Origin: Fomes fomentarius
Lineage: Eukaryota; Basidiomycota; Agaricomycetes; Polyporales; Polyporaceae
Reading direction: 5' to 3'
NCBI GenBank assembly: GCA_022606135.1
Contig: JABYQN010000001.1
Coordinates: 620,001 to 684,000 of the forward strand
Length of the DNA: 64,000 nt
A program made the position numbers and the translations under genes. Every line of letters starts with the position of its first letter. Position 1 is the stretch's first letter. Shown one piece after another: positions 1 through 12,434 of the stretch. The notes under the pieces are model-generated. The model searched no databases, was not told where the DNA came from, and saw only the letters and a list, made by a program, of their open reading frames with translations.

Positions 1-1815
1 GATAGCAGCGTCAGGAAGTAATAGGGTATGTACTCACGGTCTACCCACTCACGCGTTGTCGTCTCGAATCATCCAAGCATCGCGACTCCTAGCGCTTCTC
101 TAGGCATTCTGGAGGCCTAGGAATGTTCATCCTCCAAGGCCTCCTCGCTATAGCATCATGAGTAGACCTATCACGTCGTAGTCCGCCGGCTGATACGTGG
201 CACTGGCGGTTCAACACCAGCCTGCTCCCGCGCAACGCCGCTCAAGAAATCAATACGGCCTCCGCTGACTTCATCAGGATTGTATAAACGTACCAGTATG
301 CCCTGAGATACGCTCGACTGAGACCCTCACTCAATCGCCTACTGCGTGCTAGTAGGCTCAAGCCAGCCAGACCCATCGACTTTAGTTCGCGGGCTCAGAC
401 TGTGCGTGCGACTAGTCATGAACATTACATTCACCGGGATCTCAGCAGGGTTTGAATGTGATCATGCTACTGTAATACATTGCACGGGCCCTTCCAGCCT
501 TCAGTACTCAGCAGGGACACGCTGGACCTGATGCACGAAACGCTAAGCCTTAGCGTGATACATTATACCGCATCCCGAACAACCTCCGGGTTCTTACACT
601 CCGCGCGAAACCGTGGAAGCTGTGTTATGTTTTTTTGTGCAGTGCCGACTCGGAATATCGGAGTTCGGCGACAAAAGCCCAAGTTTTGATCTACAGAGGG
701 GGCTACCAAATCACAGCCCCCGAGACGGCCCATCCGTTTCGAGCGGAACACGGGAACCTCTTAGTATCCGGAGTTATCGAGTCTGACTATGAGTGTACTG
801 TACTCTGAGTGCAGCTTTGGAAGGCACGGTCTTGGACGACACCAAGCGGACAGTACAAGCTGCTTCAACGTGACCGGCCTGCAGGCAGGGGCAGAATTCT
901 GCCGCAGCTCACCCATCCATCGGGCGCTAAATAGCGCTTATGTCCTGCGCAGTAATGTTGCATTCCAAGTGCGCTTTGTTCTGTTGTTGCTCATCGGATG
1001 CGTCACTCCGATAAATTGATCTGATTCCCGTGCCTGCCATTGAGCGATAAAGTATTATCGCTTGTATGCATATTTGTCACAGCCGCCCTGTCTGCATCAG
1101 GTTTCAACGACAACACCGCTCGTGCTGCCCAACGCTGTCCGCCGTGGCCCCCTTCATTCTAGTGGTCCCATGAAAAAACTTGTTTATACAGCAGAGGCGG
1201 GGTATGAGTCAAACCCGCGGGAGACCTGCTCACCGAGTCACTGAACCTGTAACAGTTCAATACCGGCGCTGAATCACTTGAGCTGGCTCCGGAGCCACGA
1301 GCTCGGCTTATTCGTACGACCGGGCATTGTAAAAGTACGTGGCGCGCTCCGTCATAACCGTTGTGACGCCGCCGCACTCTAAGCCTGAAGTGTGCGTCTG
1401 CGGTACCCCGAACTCTCTCTGAGAATCTCGTTGACCCTGGAGTCCGTTTCATCCGCCGCGAACATGTCGCGAGTAAGGTCTGTGTCGAGATACCATCGGG
1501 AATACCCTGCCCGGCACGGACAGGGTGGTCTTGGGCGGTGAGCGGAGAGCACGCATCAAATGATTCGTTCCTCTCCTTGAACAAAGACAGTCGGCGTCAC
1601 AGTGAGATCGATTGCAAGCAAGCTGTTGGGTCCCAAGAAAGTGTCATCCCTCGCCAAAATCCACATTCTGATGAAGCGTCTCATGCCTGCGATGGCGCGC
1701 TCATGGGCTATAGCCACAATGCACGCTCGGTCACAGCTTCATTCGCAAAGTCACTGGGTTGCGTTCACAGCCCATTCTGGTAGGGCAGACCGATCTCTAT
1801 CGGCCTTTAGGCAGA
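1..1815. other. Gene-poor left flank
   Basis: I see no supported gene here. Open frames, the longest 141 codons on the minus strand at 1159-1584, have no recognisable motif, no consistent splice structure and a shuffled-looking composition. No tandem or inverted repeats were noticed. Confidence 0.6.
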
Positions 1816-1821
1816 GGTAGG

Positions 1822-1828
1822 TATAAAA
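1822..1828 (+). promoter_or_regulatory. TATA box of the sesquiterpene synthase gene
   Basis: TATAAAA lies 55 bp before the start codon at 1883, a spacing usual for a fungal core promoter with a short 5' leader. A pyrimidine-rich stretch follows just before the ATG. Confidence 0.6.
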
Positions 1829-1882
1829 CACCCAAGTCGAGAGTGAGTTTCGTCAGTTTCACTTCATCTCCTCTTCTACACA

Positions 1883-3221
1883 ATGCCTTCTCACTCATCT
1901 GTTGCTGCTACCTTCCGCCTTCCCGATACCCTGGCTGACTGGCCATGGCATCGCCGCCTCAACACCCACTACCGAGAAGTGAAGGCCGCCTCGGCATCGT
2001 GGCTAGAGTCTTTCAAGGCGTTCAACCCCAAAGCCCAAAAAGCCTTCAACAAGTGCGATTTCAGTACGTTGACCTTCGTGCAGATCCCGACAATGAAGAG
2101 TTGCTCACCAATGCTTTGCTTTCTCTAGACCTCCTTGCCTCACTTGCCTACCCAGACGCAACCAAGGGTGAGTGACAAGAGCGTTTTCCGAGGAATGCGG
2201 GATCCTGATGGGCTCTTGATTGCAGACCAACTACGGGCGGGATGCGATTTGATGAACGTCTTCTTCGTATTCGATGAATACTCAGATGTCGAAGACGAGA
2301 AGACCGTTCAGCGTTTCGCTGACATCATCATGGATGCGCTCCGCGACCCCCGCAAGCCACGGCCCGCGGGGGAGTGCCTCGTCGGGGAGATCACGAGACA
2401 GTGAGTGCCTCCTTCTCATCTTCCCCCTTCTCGTGCTCATTTGAGCACCAGGTTCTGGGAGCGCACGATCAGGGTCGCGAGCGCGCCGTCCCAACGGCGG
2501 TTCATCCAGACATTCGACGACTACTGCCAGTCTGTCGTCCAGCAGGCGGCAGATAGGGACACGAAGCACATCCGCGACGTCGAGAGCTACATGGTCATCC
2601 GGAGAGAAAACATCGGCGCGAAGCCATCGTTCGCCCTTCTCGAGCTCGACATGAACCTCCCCGACGAGGTGTTGGAGCATCCCGCGGTTGTTGACTTGAC
2701 GACCTGGGCCATCGATATGATCATCATCGGAAACGTGAGTCACACTACGCTCCCCGGAAGAGTTGGGCATACATAACTGACCTGCCTCGCTGCGCCCGTA
2801 GGACATCGTTTCGTACAACGTCGAGCAGTCTCGCGGCGACGACGGGTGCAACGTCGTCACCATCGTCATGCACCAGTTCGGCGTCGACGTGCACGGCGCA
2901 ATGGACAGGATTGCCGAGTGGCACCAGGATCTTGCCGACAAGTTCCTCGCCCAGTACGACAATGTTCCGTCGTGGGGCGCGGAGATTGACGCGCAGCTCG
3001 CGCGCTATCTCGACGGCATCGGGAACTGGGTGCGCGCGAACGATACTTGGAGTTTCGAGAGCGAGCGGTATTTCGGTCGCAATGGCCCGGCGATCGAAGC
3101 AAGCCGCTGCGTGGAGCTGCTCCCTCGGGTCTCCGTTCCCGCGCCGAAGCCTCAAGCTTCGGAGACCCCACGAGACCGAAGCGGGTTGGACCGAAGTTCG
3201 CGGTCTTGCGGGCAGTACTAG
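1883..3221 (+). CDS. Sesquiterpene synthase (class I terpene cyclase)
   Basis: Exons 1883-2063, 2129-2167, 2226-2400, 2452-2734 and 2802-3221 join in phase to 365 aa. The enzyme should ionise farnesyl diphosphate and cyclise it with Mg2+. Seen: the aspartate-rich motif DEYSD at residues 90-94, the NSE triad N226/S230/E234 (NDIVSYNVE), and the arginine-tyrosine pair near residues 315-316 (SERYFG). This set is the signature of basidiomycete sesquiterpene synthases of the trichodiene/protoilludene type. Length is at the upper end because of a Pro/Ser/Arg-rich tail of about 45 residues after the RY pair. The four introns are 51-67 bp. Product specificity cannot be read from sequence. The next gene on the same strand is a P450 4.4 kb away, a common tailoring partner. 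Confidence 0.93.
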
Positions 3222-6200
3222 GTGCGCTTGTGGTGATGCGGTTGCCGTTACGACGTTTGGGATGTGCTTGTAAAAATTTTTCTTGCCTTACTCTCGACTT
3301 GATCCTTGACTTGGCCACCTAGATGTATCTTAGATATTTATGTCATCTCCTGTCTTCAAGGAACTGTCTATTGGAGACAGCTACCTGGGGTCAGGAGAAC
3401 CTGTATTGTATAATTAGGATAGATACATTATTAATCATTTGCTATTACCATTCGTACCTTTAGATTCGGGCCACGCAACGGCAGCTGTCTTGAGTGGAGT
3501 ACCCTGTCAAGAAAAGTTGCACCGCTCCTGCACGTATGTGACCGCCGGAAAGGGTGACACGCCACTTGAGGGGAGGTGGGTCCAGATAGCTATCCTCAGT
3601 ATGATCCGGTACCAAGGGCGGTCTCGTTACTACTCACCTGCTCCATTGTGGTTTGGCATTTTGAGTGCGTCCCGAGGAAGCTTCCAGCGCATCATGGCTC
3701 GACCACAATGATCATCTGTCGGATGATCCGCGGGCCCTCAATTCCGTTCAGGTGGTAGCTATGCAATGTCAGACGATTGAGGACAAAGTTATGCGCGCGC
3801 GAGGGAAGCCCGTGTGGTTGAATGTCGTCTATCACGGATGTGCTAGCGCGGGATACTTATTCTCATCTCTAGCGTATTTCCCGACGTTTCGACGTGGTAT
3901 TCGTTGAGATACAGACTCATCCTCTGCATGTGGCATGTAACGGGCATGTTTGCGATCCTTAGTCGAGTCGGGGAACAGTGAGCGTGAGGTCGATTCCTGG
4001 TGACACGTAACGGTACGATGGACAAACGATACCACAATAAGCGCTAAACGCCCGCTTGATCGGACCGGTCATCCCATTCTCAGTGGCTACATGCGAACCT
4101 GAGAGCGCGTGAACACCACCACGGCCTGGGGTGGTTCCCGGTCATGGAACAATCATCCCTCGCGGACTAGCATGGCGTTGATTACAATGAGGGAACAGCC
4201 ATGCCGCATAAAATTCGACCGGCAATTCATCGAGTAATTAACGACTAAATAATCTAGTGCCTGACCCTAGGCAGTACAGAGGGGACCGTATTCAAATAAT
4301 GTAGTCCTGAGCAAACGTCATCAATGGAAAACTTCAAACATCGATTCCGATACCCATCGGCCAATCCTGGTGCCTTGCAAATTAATGGAGCATGGTCCAG
4401 TGTGGGCCTTCGCCACATTGGTGGTGCATCCATGCAGGAAGGACCCGGAGATGGATTTGTAGCGGTAGGAGACGGGATCTACAGCGGAGTATGATAGCTA
4501 CTCATCCCAGTGGTAGTTTTCCGGGCTTATCTCTGGCACCTCGGTACGGCCAGCGCAATTGATGTTTCGCGGGAAAGAAGCTCTCGTAATGCCTCCCGAG
4601 GCCGACGAACACCGCCCGAGCCATCGTCTTTCCGGGACGATACGGAGCGTGCGTGGAGCAGCCATGCCGCAACGAGAGTTGACTGCGAGTCTTCAGCCAG
4701 TCCTTGAGATTGTGATAGTTTTCGTGCGGTGTCCGACCGCGCACCATCGCGGGATGGTAGGCGGATGGTGGTACATTACTCCTTGCAATCGGATCACTTG
4801 CACCCGCCACTGCGATGCATTGCGGAATGGGCTGCGCGAGACAAGGCCGGAGTCTGGCACCCATGACCACTCTGCTGTGCCTGTCATTGAAATCGTGCGC
4901 GCCCAAGATAGTGACCAGGATCTCTGTATCAGATTACCGCGAATCTTGCACTCCGCCCATATCCTGCATAGGCGGACACCTCATAAACCTGCCCTGGACA
5001 AGCATCTACCCATAGAAACGGGCTACGGCGACATGAGCACAAGGCTACTCCGTTAGCCACCTTTGAGAGCGCTTAATCCCCCTCATATGGGTTCTTGACT
5101 TCTCGCCAATACGACGCGCGCCCTAACCGTGCATCCTGTCGGAGCGTGTAGCTCCCTCAGTACTGGCGCTTCCGCGATCAATAACTCTCTTCAGCATCCG
5201 CCCCCGTGTTGGTCTGCGTAAACCCCGTGGACAGTGGGATACACATGGCCCATTGCAGTGGCCGGACCCGAGACTCACGGACGGAATGAACCGAAAGAAA
5301 ATTGATAACAGATGAATGAATCGACCGTTCCTTACCTGCATGTCCGCGGCCGGAAGATGGGAAGCGTCGTGTTCGCCTTGGATCGCGCCAGAATTTGACA
5401 AGGTTATCGATGGCCACAGCAGCCGGAAGTCGCGGCGCTCCTATGATTCCGGAGGGTGAGAGTTACAGTCGCAGACAACATAGACGTTGTGTGGAACGCG
5501 GAGCGGAGCATTGATATTTCCGGTAACATCCTGTCACTACCGCCACGATCGACACGCTTTGGTAAGTGGTTAGCGTAACGTACCGAGAAAGGCACCGGCG
5601 TACGGGCCGGGACAAAATTGAATGCTTGTGGCTGTTATAGCAAATACTGGGGAACAAACATCATGAGCTGTACAAACTCTTAGCGTGTTTACTTGTGCAA
5701 CTCGAGCGCTCTAAGGCGTGAAGTACAAGGTCGGTTGACATTGACAATACACAGCTTGAGATTTGCCTGCCGCGCGACGTGGAATGGAAAAACTGCTTAC
5801 TTTGACTACATTCATGAGGTTGGTGGAGGTGGTAGCATGCTTTCAGTCTAGCCCTCTACTGATGCTGTGAGGTACCCACGTGGAGAGAAGCATTGACGTG
5901 CATGCGGTTGACCTGGACGGGCGACACTGCTGACCTCCACCAGGACATGCCATGTCGTTGCTCTTACTCGGTTCCGTGGGGCTCGTTCCCGAGAGAGCAA
6001 TGTACATGCAGCCACTGAACCTTCATCCTGCATTCCATTGCGTCAAATTGCTTGCCGTGCCACCGCACGCGACACCAGGCTGACAGAATCACTCACGCTA
6101 GGGATGCGCGATTTTGATCTTGCGGGTCATGGCACGCACAGGACGTGCTCGCGTCCGTGCTCCACGTACATGTGTCTGGAATTCACAATGTTGTCGCAGG

Positions 6201-7540
6201 ATGGGCGGCCGCGATGCGCGCTGTGGTCGGTGAGTTAAAACTTGTTACTTCCGATAGCATCGCCTCTTGAGCGCTGAGCGGCTGACAGGTTCTACTAGTA
6301 TGGAGCCCGGTCGCAGTCAGGCATACCGATTGCAAGCAAAGTACTGCACACTTACTAAGCTACGGTCAACATTGACACGATCGCGACTGCTTTTCAGCCT
6401 GAGGTCCCGTTGCTACGAAACTATTGGTGATAGTTGTCCATGTACCGCGTTGAGAAATATCGGCGCTGGAATGCTTGAGGATGCCGAAGGTTGTAAGAAC
6501 ACAAATGAGCAATGCTTTCAGCCCAGCCATCGTAGTAAGCCCAGTTGTGAGAGTTCCAACTTTTCATCGTCACGGTGCGGAGTGCTTCGGAGTTGATGAA
6601 CAAGCGGTGGGCGTCTGATATGCCAATTTGGGATTTACGCCACCGGAACCCGGATCACCCCGAGATGACTTTTTGGTTTCCAACCCGCACCGCTAAGCTG
6701 TCTATTTGTCAAACCCGCAGACGTCTCCAATGTTTCCACCATGTGAACTGGCTGCCGAAAAAAACATAGGCGATTCCATTCCATGCGTAACAACAACACG
6801 GACTAGCATGCAGCTCGGTCAAAGCTGTGGTGAGGACCATGAGGTGATGATAGCCAAGTTTGGCGTAAGCAGTATCGCTTCGCCACTGGCATCCCCGTTG
6901 AAGAAGGTAGTGAGTGTCCGGTTTTGCATTTGTCGTGTAAGGCGAACGTGCCTCATCCACACGCCGTTCGTTTCAGCCTTAGTTGATGAGTGGAACGCCT
7001 AGATCTGCCCGCTCATCTGACTCAGAGTCACAGCTACTGCCACTCATGAGCGGTGTGTCGCAAGTAGCTTCCGAGTCTACTCAGACCGACGGAATACTCC
7101 AAGCTTGACCTGACGGGATATGGTGAACGTTGTGTGTCCAGCTAGCCACAATCGAGATCCGGCACAATCTCGCCAGGTACGACGCCTCAGGAATGATGCG
7201 CCACTCCACCCTCAACTCAGCCGCGTGCGCGCGGTCCGGAACTTGATTCTTACATCGGCTCCTGGAAGCCATGACCCTCATGTACCTGTGTGGCTATCCC
7301 CACCAAAACCATCCACAATCTCTCTCGGTCGCAAAGGTGAATGTTACAGCACCATTTCGGTCGGTCTGGGTGCTAACTACTTTGATACGTCGCCCCGGAT
7401 GCTCTCGCGTGCGTACATCACGAGTGGAGCCGGAGACGCAAATTTCTATGTTTGCCCGAACAGCCTAGTTGCACACTCACCGCTGTTCGTCTCTTCCTGT
7501 GATGACGGTGCATTCACATGCACTATTTTCCCCAATCGAT
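3222..7540. other. Long gene-free interval between terpene synthase and P450
   Basis: About 4.3 kb without a gene I can support. Short open frames on both strands have no family motifs and no splice-linked continuation. Near 3320-3430 an AT-rich patch with short inverted words could be a worn repeat, but I cannot place it. The rest has balanced composition and no obvious repeats. Confidence 0.55.
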
Positions 7541-7544
7541 CGCG

Positions 7545-7550
7545 TATAAG
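7545..7550 (+). promoter_or_regulatory. TATA-like box of the P450 gene
   Basis: TATAAG lies 69 bp before the start codon at 7619, the same spacing class as other genes in this window. Confidence 0.45.
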
Positions 7551-7618
7551 AGCTGGCTGTTTGTTTGGCTGGACGTTAGCCCAAGCACGACACTCGCAGC
7601 AATCGAGAGCGACCAGAC

Positions 7619-10037
7619 ATGTATGGACAATTCCACACCAGCAATGTCCTCTTCGAGTTCTACAACTTCCGCGGACGCACGCCGTCCCTCCCACCCCTCT
7701 TGACCGCCAATCCAACATCTGTTGTGATTACCATTGTATCCCTGGCGCTTCTCTACCACTTTTTCTCAACCTCCATATCACGCAAGAATTTGCCCCCAGG
7801 CCCGCGAGGGTTGCCTGTCGTCGGCAATGTCTTCCAGCTCTCGAACGACGTCTGGTTCAAGTTCACCGAATGGAAACAGACCTATGGTACGCAGGTTTAG
7901 GCGCCGTTCTCGTATTGATCCATTAATATTGACGCTGTCTACCGTGACGTTGCAGGTCCGATCGTGTACCTCAACCTCGCGGGACAGAACGTGATCGTAC
8001 TGAACTCCTTGCAGACCGCAGCGGATCTCCTCGACAGGCGGTCGACGAACTACTCATCCCGCCCTAACTTTGTCGTCGCGTGCAATATGTTGACCGAGGG
8101 CCTGTTCTTCGTGTTCCAAGGGTATACCAACCTGTACGTGTCCTCTAAAAACGCTTACACTTTGCCATGTTGCTGATCACTGACCTACCGTGCTCACAGG
8201 TGGCGCCGCATGCGTCGCGCGGCGCACGAGGGCCTCCACCACGGCGCTGTGAAAGACTTTCTCCCGCTACAAACACAAGAAGCCGCAATCCTCATCAACG
8301 ACATGATAGCTTCCCCCACCAAATGGGAAGAACATATGACTCGGTGAGAAACATATTGACAATGCCACGACGCGTTGCACTGTGTCTCCTAACACGGTTT
8401 GTCCCCGCCAGTAACGCTGGTTCCACCGTGCTCTCGGCGACATATGGCACACCGCTGTTGAAGAGCATCAACGATCCCGCAGCCAGAGACCTCATCGAGC
8501 TCACTTCCTATGTTCTGCGCGCAGGCACTGTCGACGGGTTCCTCGTCGAGTTTTTGCCTTTCCTCCAGCATCTACCCGCCGCGATTGCCCCCTGGAAGGC
8601 AGAAGCCCTCCGAGCTGCTCCCCGGTTCTCCAAGCGTTTTCAAGGGTTGTATGCTGCCGTTCAGGCTCGCGTGGTACGTGCAGTCTTGAGAACGATTGAA
8701 TGTTACGCCCCTCTCATGCGGCACTGTCACTCTTGTTATGTGCATCAGGCCGAAGGCGATACTCGACCGAGTGTCGCAGCTTCGATGATCGAGAAGCAGG
8801 GGGTCAAACACGATCTGACGGACAAGGAAACTTCCTGGTTGTTGGCGACGGTGTGAGTGGCTCTGCTCCTCCAAGTCTTCCCCATCCCTAACACTGATCC
8901 TGATCCTGATCTGATCGCCTTCCATTCCTCAGTGCGGCCGCGTTCGAGACCGTACGTCTTCATTGATCTGCCTTGCGCGGGCTCTCGGAACGTGCCTTTG
9001 ACCTGACATTTGCTTTGTCTCACTCCACAGGTGTCAGGCACGATGATGTGGTTCATGCTCGCTATGGTGCTGAACCCAGAGGCGCAGCGCAAGGCGCAGG
9101 AGGAGCTCGATACCGTCGTGGGCCGCGATCGCCTCCCGACGTTCGACGATCTCGACCAGCTGGTGTACATTCGCGCTATCGTCAAGGAGACTCTCCGGTG
9201 GCACCCCGTCGGCCCCCTTGGTGAGTACCACCAATCCCTCGCTCGCCTCAGTCACTCACTGTTACCCGTTGTATGCGTACAGGTCTGCAACATCGCTCGG
9301 TCGAGGTATGACTCTCACCTGGTCTGGCCTGCATGACAGATCTGAATGCTGAATGGACATTGCATTGACAGGATGACTGGTACAAAGGCTACTTCATTCC
9401 CAAAGGCAGTGTCTGCATTCCGAACATCTGGTATGTGCCCTCTCTACGTCTGCGTCAGTTCTGTTCCAGTGTTTACATATCTATCATGTATCGACAGGGC
9501 TATCAACCGTGATCCAGAGCTCTGGGGCATGGATGCGGACTGCTTCCGGCCAGAACGACACATCGGGCCTGATGGCACGCTCGCAGCGTCCCCCGCGGAC
9601 ACGAAGGATGAGGGACACGTCACCTTTGGTTTCGGACGCAGGTGAGTACTGTCACACTCGCACTGCATGCTGCCGCCGCCACGGGAAGGAATGCTGACGG
9701 GGGCTCTCTTTCGCTGCCATTTTAAGGATCTGTGTGGGCCGCCATCTTGCGCACAACTCGCTTTTCCTCAACATGGCGTGCCTGCTGTGGATGTTCAACA
9801 TCAAGGCGCCGCTGGGCCCTGATGGCGAGGAGATAGTGTGCACCGAGAAGAGTATCGACTTGGGTCTCGTCGTGTGAGTGGTCTTTTCGAGTACTCGTGC
9901 GTTGCGCGTGATGGATCGCTAACCGGATCGTCTTTATCCCTTCCAGGCGACCCCAGGAGTACCAGTACCAGTTCGAGCTGCGCTCGCCTGATGCTCTTGC
10001 GGTCTTTGAGGGCCATAAAGAGCTTCTGGGCATCTGA
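7619..10037 (+). CDS. Cytochrome P450 monooxygenase
   Basis: Twelve exons (7619-7886, 7956-8133, 8200-8343, 8412-8673, 8749-8852, 8933-8951, 9031-9220, 9283-9305, 9372-9430, 9498-9641, 9727-9873, 9947-10037) give 542 aa. Seen in order: a hydrophobic N-terminal anchor (about 33-50); the proline hinge [13 protein letters not shown]; the I-helix AAAFETVS (320-327), where a Glu-Thr pair stands in the oxygen-binding groove; ExxR in KETLR (378-381); and the heme loop [14 protein letters not shown] with its cysteine at 466. It is an ER-anchored class II monooxygenase of the fungal OrdA-like type, needing P450 reductase. Substrate unknown; lying downstream of a terpene synthase it may oxidise the terpene. 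Two exons are only 19 and 23 bp. Confidence 0.93.
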
Positions 10038-11140
10038 ACTCCTGTCGTGGTGCAACCTTTCACTTCCACCCGCGAGGGACCATCCCGTTATCTTGACAGC
10101 CTCTAATCGCTACCATACACGCGTCCAACGTAATGACAACGTCCTGTATAACATGTACATAAGGCCTTCGTAGTCGACAAATTTGTATAGTCCAGAACAA
10201 CCTTCTTACTAAGAAACCTAGACTGCGGACCAGAACTCGAATGCTTGCGGTGGACGTACATTAAGGCTCTGAAGAACGACCTCAGTCGCCATCACATTCA
10301 TGCTCTATTCCATGGCGGTCATCACTGGCCGGTGAAGGAACGGCCCGCTTCGCGTGTGGGTAGCATGTGCAGTGGTTTTGAGCCTTCCTTTACGACACGT
10401 ATGGCGCTTCGTTGCCTTCTCTTCCATATGGTGACTACTCGTGTGCGAAGCCTCCTCCGAGCTTATTGGATGTAATATGGTTCTAATACCGCTGGATGCA
10501 CCTAAAATAACCGCTGCAAACACTCAGTACGGCCACTTTGTACTGTCCTGGAACTTGGCGCATTGATGGATTACCTGCGCTCTCTGAATCATTTGCATAC
10601 TCTAGGTCTCGCTAGCCACTTCGAGCGTACGTCGACCTCGTGTCGACCTAATAGAGCAGGCCTCAGAAAGGGAAGGATATGTGTGTCAATAGGGGTGTGT
10701 CAGAAGCTGCCTGCCGCCGGATGTATAGATTCTGCCGCCAAGCTAGTACCCGACTTGAAGCTTGAGGTTCCACCGACGGTGACACCGGTCCGCCATTCAC
10801 AGCTTGCCGTGTGTAGGTGGAGACGAGGGAGGTCGAGAACGTTCCCGAATGAGAGTACCGAGACGTTCTCCAACTGCTTCCTTCTTGGTCGCTTCTGGCG
10901 GGCGTACACATACGGAGCGCGAAGTCCGTGATGCCACATGTGCTTTGGGAGGGCCGACCCACGACACGGCCCAATTCGAAGGCGGATTCGCCGTCATGGG
11001 CTCGTCCCGCCCGCAATGAATAGCCTTTCTCCAATCCTGTGACCACGGCATGCGTCCGACCGCCTCGTACCCTACAAACGGCATCACAGCTATGACTTCA
11101 CATGCTCCTTCCGAGTCCTTCGCCGAAGGTCAACTCGCTG
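10038..11140. other. Intergenic region after the P450
   Basis: About 1.1 kb with no supported gene. A 127-codon minus-strand frame at 10663-11046 has no recognisable features. The last 100 bp lead into the cerato-platanin promoter. Confidence 0.5.
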
Positions 11141-11150
11141 ACCGGGGAGC

Positions 11151-11157
11151 TATAAGA
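11151..11157 (+). promoter_or_regulatory. TATA box of the cerato-platanin gene
   Basis: TATAAGA lies 112 bp before the ATG at 11263, followed by a CT-rich leader, as in strongly expressed fungal genes for secreted proteins. Confidence 0.55.
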
Positions 11158-11262
11158 GACGTTGAAGGCAGCGGCAGAATCCTCAGCATCCGCTTCGCTC
11201 ACCCACGTTCGCACTCGCCCCACTTCTCTCTCACGAGCCTTACGCCCTCCAAGTAGTCCATC

Positions 11263-11682
11263 ATGCAGTTCAAGGCCATCGCCCTCGCCGCGCTCGCGCT
11301 CTTCGCCGCCCCCGCGCTCGGCGTGACGCTCTCGTACGACGAGGCGTACGACAACGGGTCCGCCAGCCTTGACACCGTCGCCTGCTCCGATGGCGAGAAC
11401 GGGCTGATCACTAAAGGCTTCAGCAACTTCGGCTCGCTCCCGCACTTCCCCAACATTGGCGGCGCGGTCGCCGTCGGTGGCTGGAACTCGGATGCGTGCG
11501 GCACGTGCTGGCAGCTCACCTACAAGGGCAAGAGCATCAACGTCCTCGCGGTCGACCATGCTGCCGCGGGCTTCAACATCGCGCTTGGGGCGATGAATAC
11601 GTTGACGAACAACCAGGCGAAGCAGCTGGGCAGGATCGATGTCGACGCGAAGCAGGTTGCCACGTCCGCGTGCGGTCTCTAA
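11263..11682 (+). CDS. Cerato-platanin family secreted protein
   Basis: Single exon, 139 aa, the usual size. Residues 1 to about 19 are a clear signal peptide (Lys then an Ala/Leu-rich core ending ALG). The mature part starts VTLSYDEAYDNGS and carries the family hallmarks: four cysteines (VAC, DAC, GTC, SAC) for two disulfides, the GGAVAVGGWNS turn and CGTCWQLTY. Cerato-platanins are small expansin-like double-psi barrel proteins found in the fungal wall and culture fluid. They bind chitin oligomers, act at surfaces and can be sensed by plants; enzymatic activity is not established. Codons are strongly C/G-ending, which suggests high expression. Confidence 0.95.
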   Translation: MQFKAIALAALALFAAPALGVTLSYDEAYDNGSASLDTVACSDGENGLITKGFSNFGSLPHFPNIGGAVAVGGWNSDACGTCWQLTYKGKSINVLAVDHAAAGFNIALGAMNTLTNNQAKQLGRIDVDAKQVATSACGL

Positions 11683-12434
11683 GAAGGTGAGCGAGAGGTC
11701 GCGGGTTGGTTCGGTTGACCTGAAGTTGACAATGCATATGGGCTTGACTAGGCCGCGGTGATTCCTGTCAAGTTCATGACTCGAACGAAAATCATGTTGG
11801 GATGTTTTTGTGGGACACTGGGGTGGTGTCATAACGGACTCATAACGGACTTACTCACGAACAATCGCATGGACTGGACTTTGCTGCCATCATCTGAAAC
11901 ATGCTGTAGTGCAAAATTTAAATGATAGCTGTTTTCGGTGCACATTCGGGGCAGACACTCGTATAAAGTTTGAGGTCCAAGCTTCGAACGTCCGCGTCGC
12001 GCGGATGCGAATAGCGTGTTCTGGTCGTAAAACTTGGTGTTCAAGCGTGCTGTTCGTGTACGCTTGCCGTCACATGATATTGACTTGAGTGTTGGTACGC
12101 GCATGCGCACTTCTTGACGATCCGTACAGGCTGTGAAGTAGGTTTTGTAGTCCGCGATGTAAAGACTGACAAGAAAGTAGCACATAAGTTGAGGGCAACC
12201 AATTCGCGTAAGCGCCCATTGAGACGCGTATACGGTCGCCACGTGACTAGCCCTACGTGTCGCACTGCGCATTGGGCGCGACTGGCTTGGCGTGCCTACA
12301 ACTCTACTCACCTCCTTCGTCACTCTCTATAAGTCTCTTTCCTCTAGCGGTTTCTTGACTTCATTGTCGTAGTGAGTACTCTAGAAAGCCAGTGTATGCT
12401 AAAGACTCAAGTCAAGCAACAGGAATCGCCCGCC
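11683..12434. other. Intergenic region between cerato-platanin and OST48
   Basis: About 750 bp: the cerato-platanin 3' region, then a stretch with no coding signal on either strand, then the CT-rich leader of the OST48 gene. No repeats noticed. Confidence 0.5.

Noticed and set aside
1159..1584. 141-codon minus-strand open frame
   Set aside because: No signal peptide, domain or splice partner; residue composition looks random and overlapping frames are equally open.
4559..5056. 165-codon plus-strand frame with a chance resemblance (MTTLLCL word in an overlapping frame) to a frame near 50710
   Set aside because: The similarity covers only about 20-25 bp and does not extend, so I do not treat the two places as copies of one repeat.
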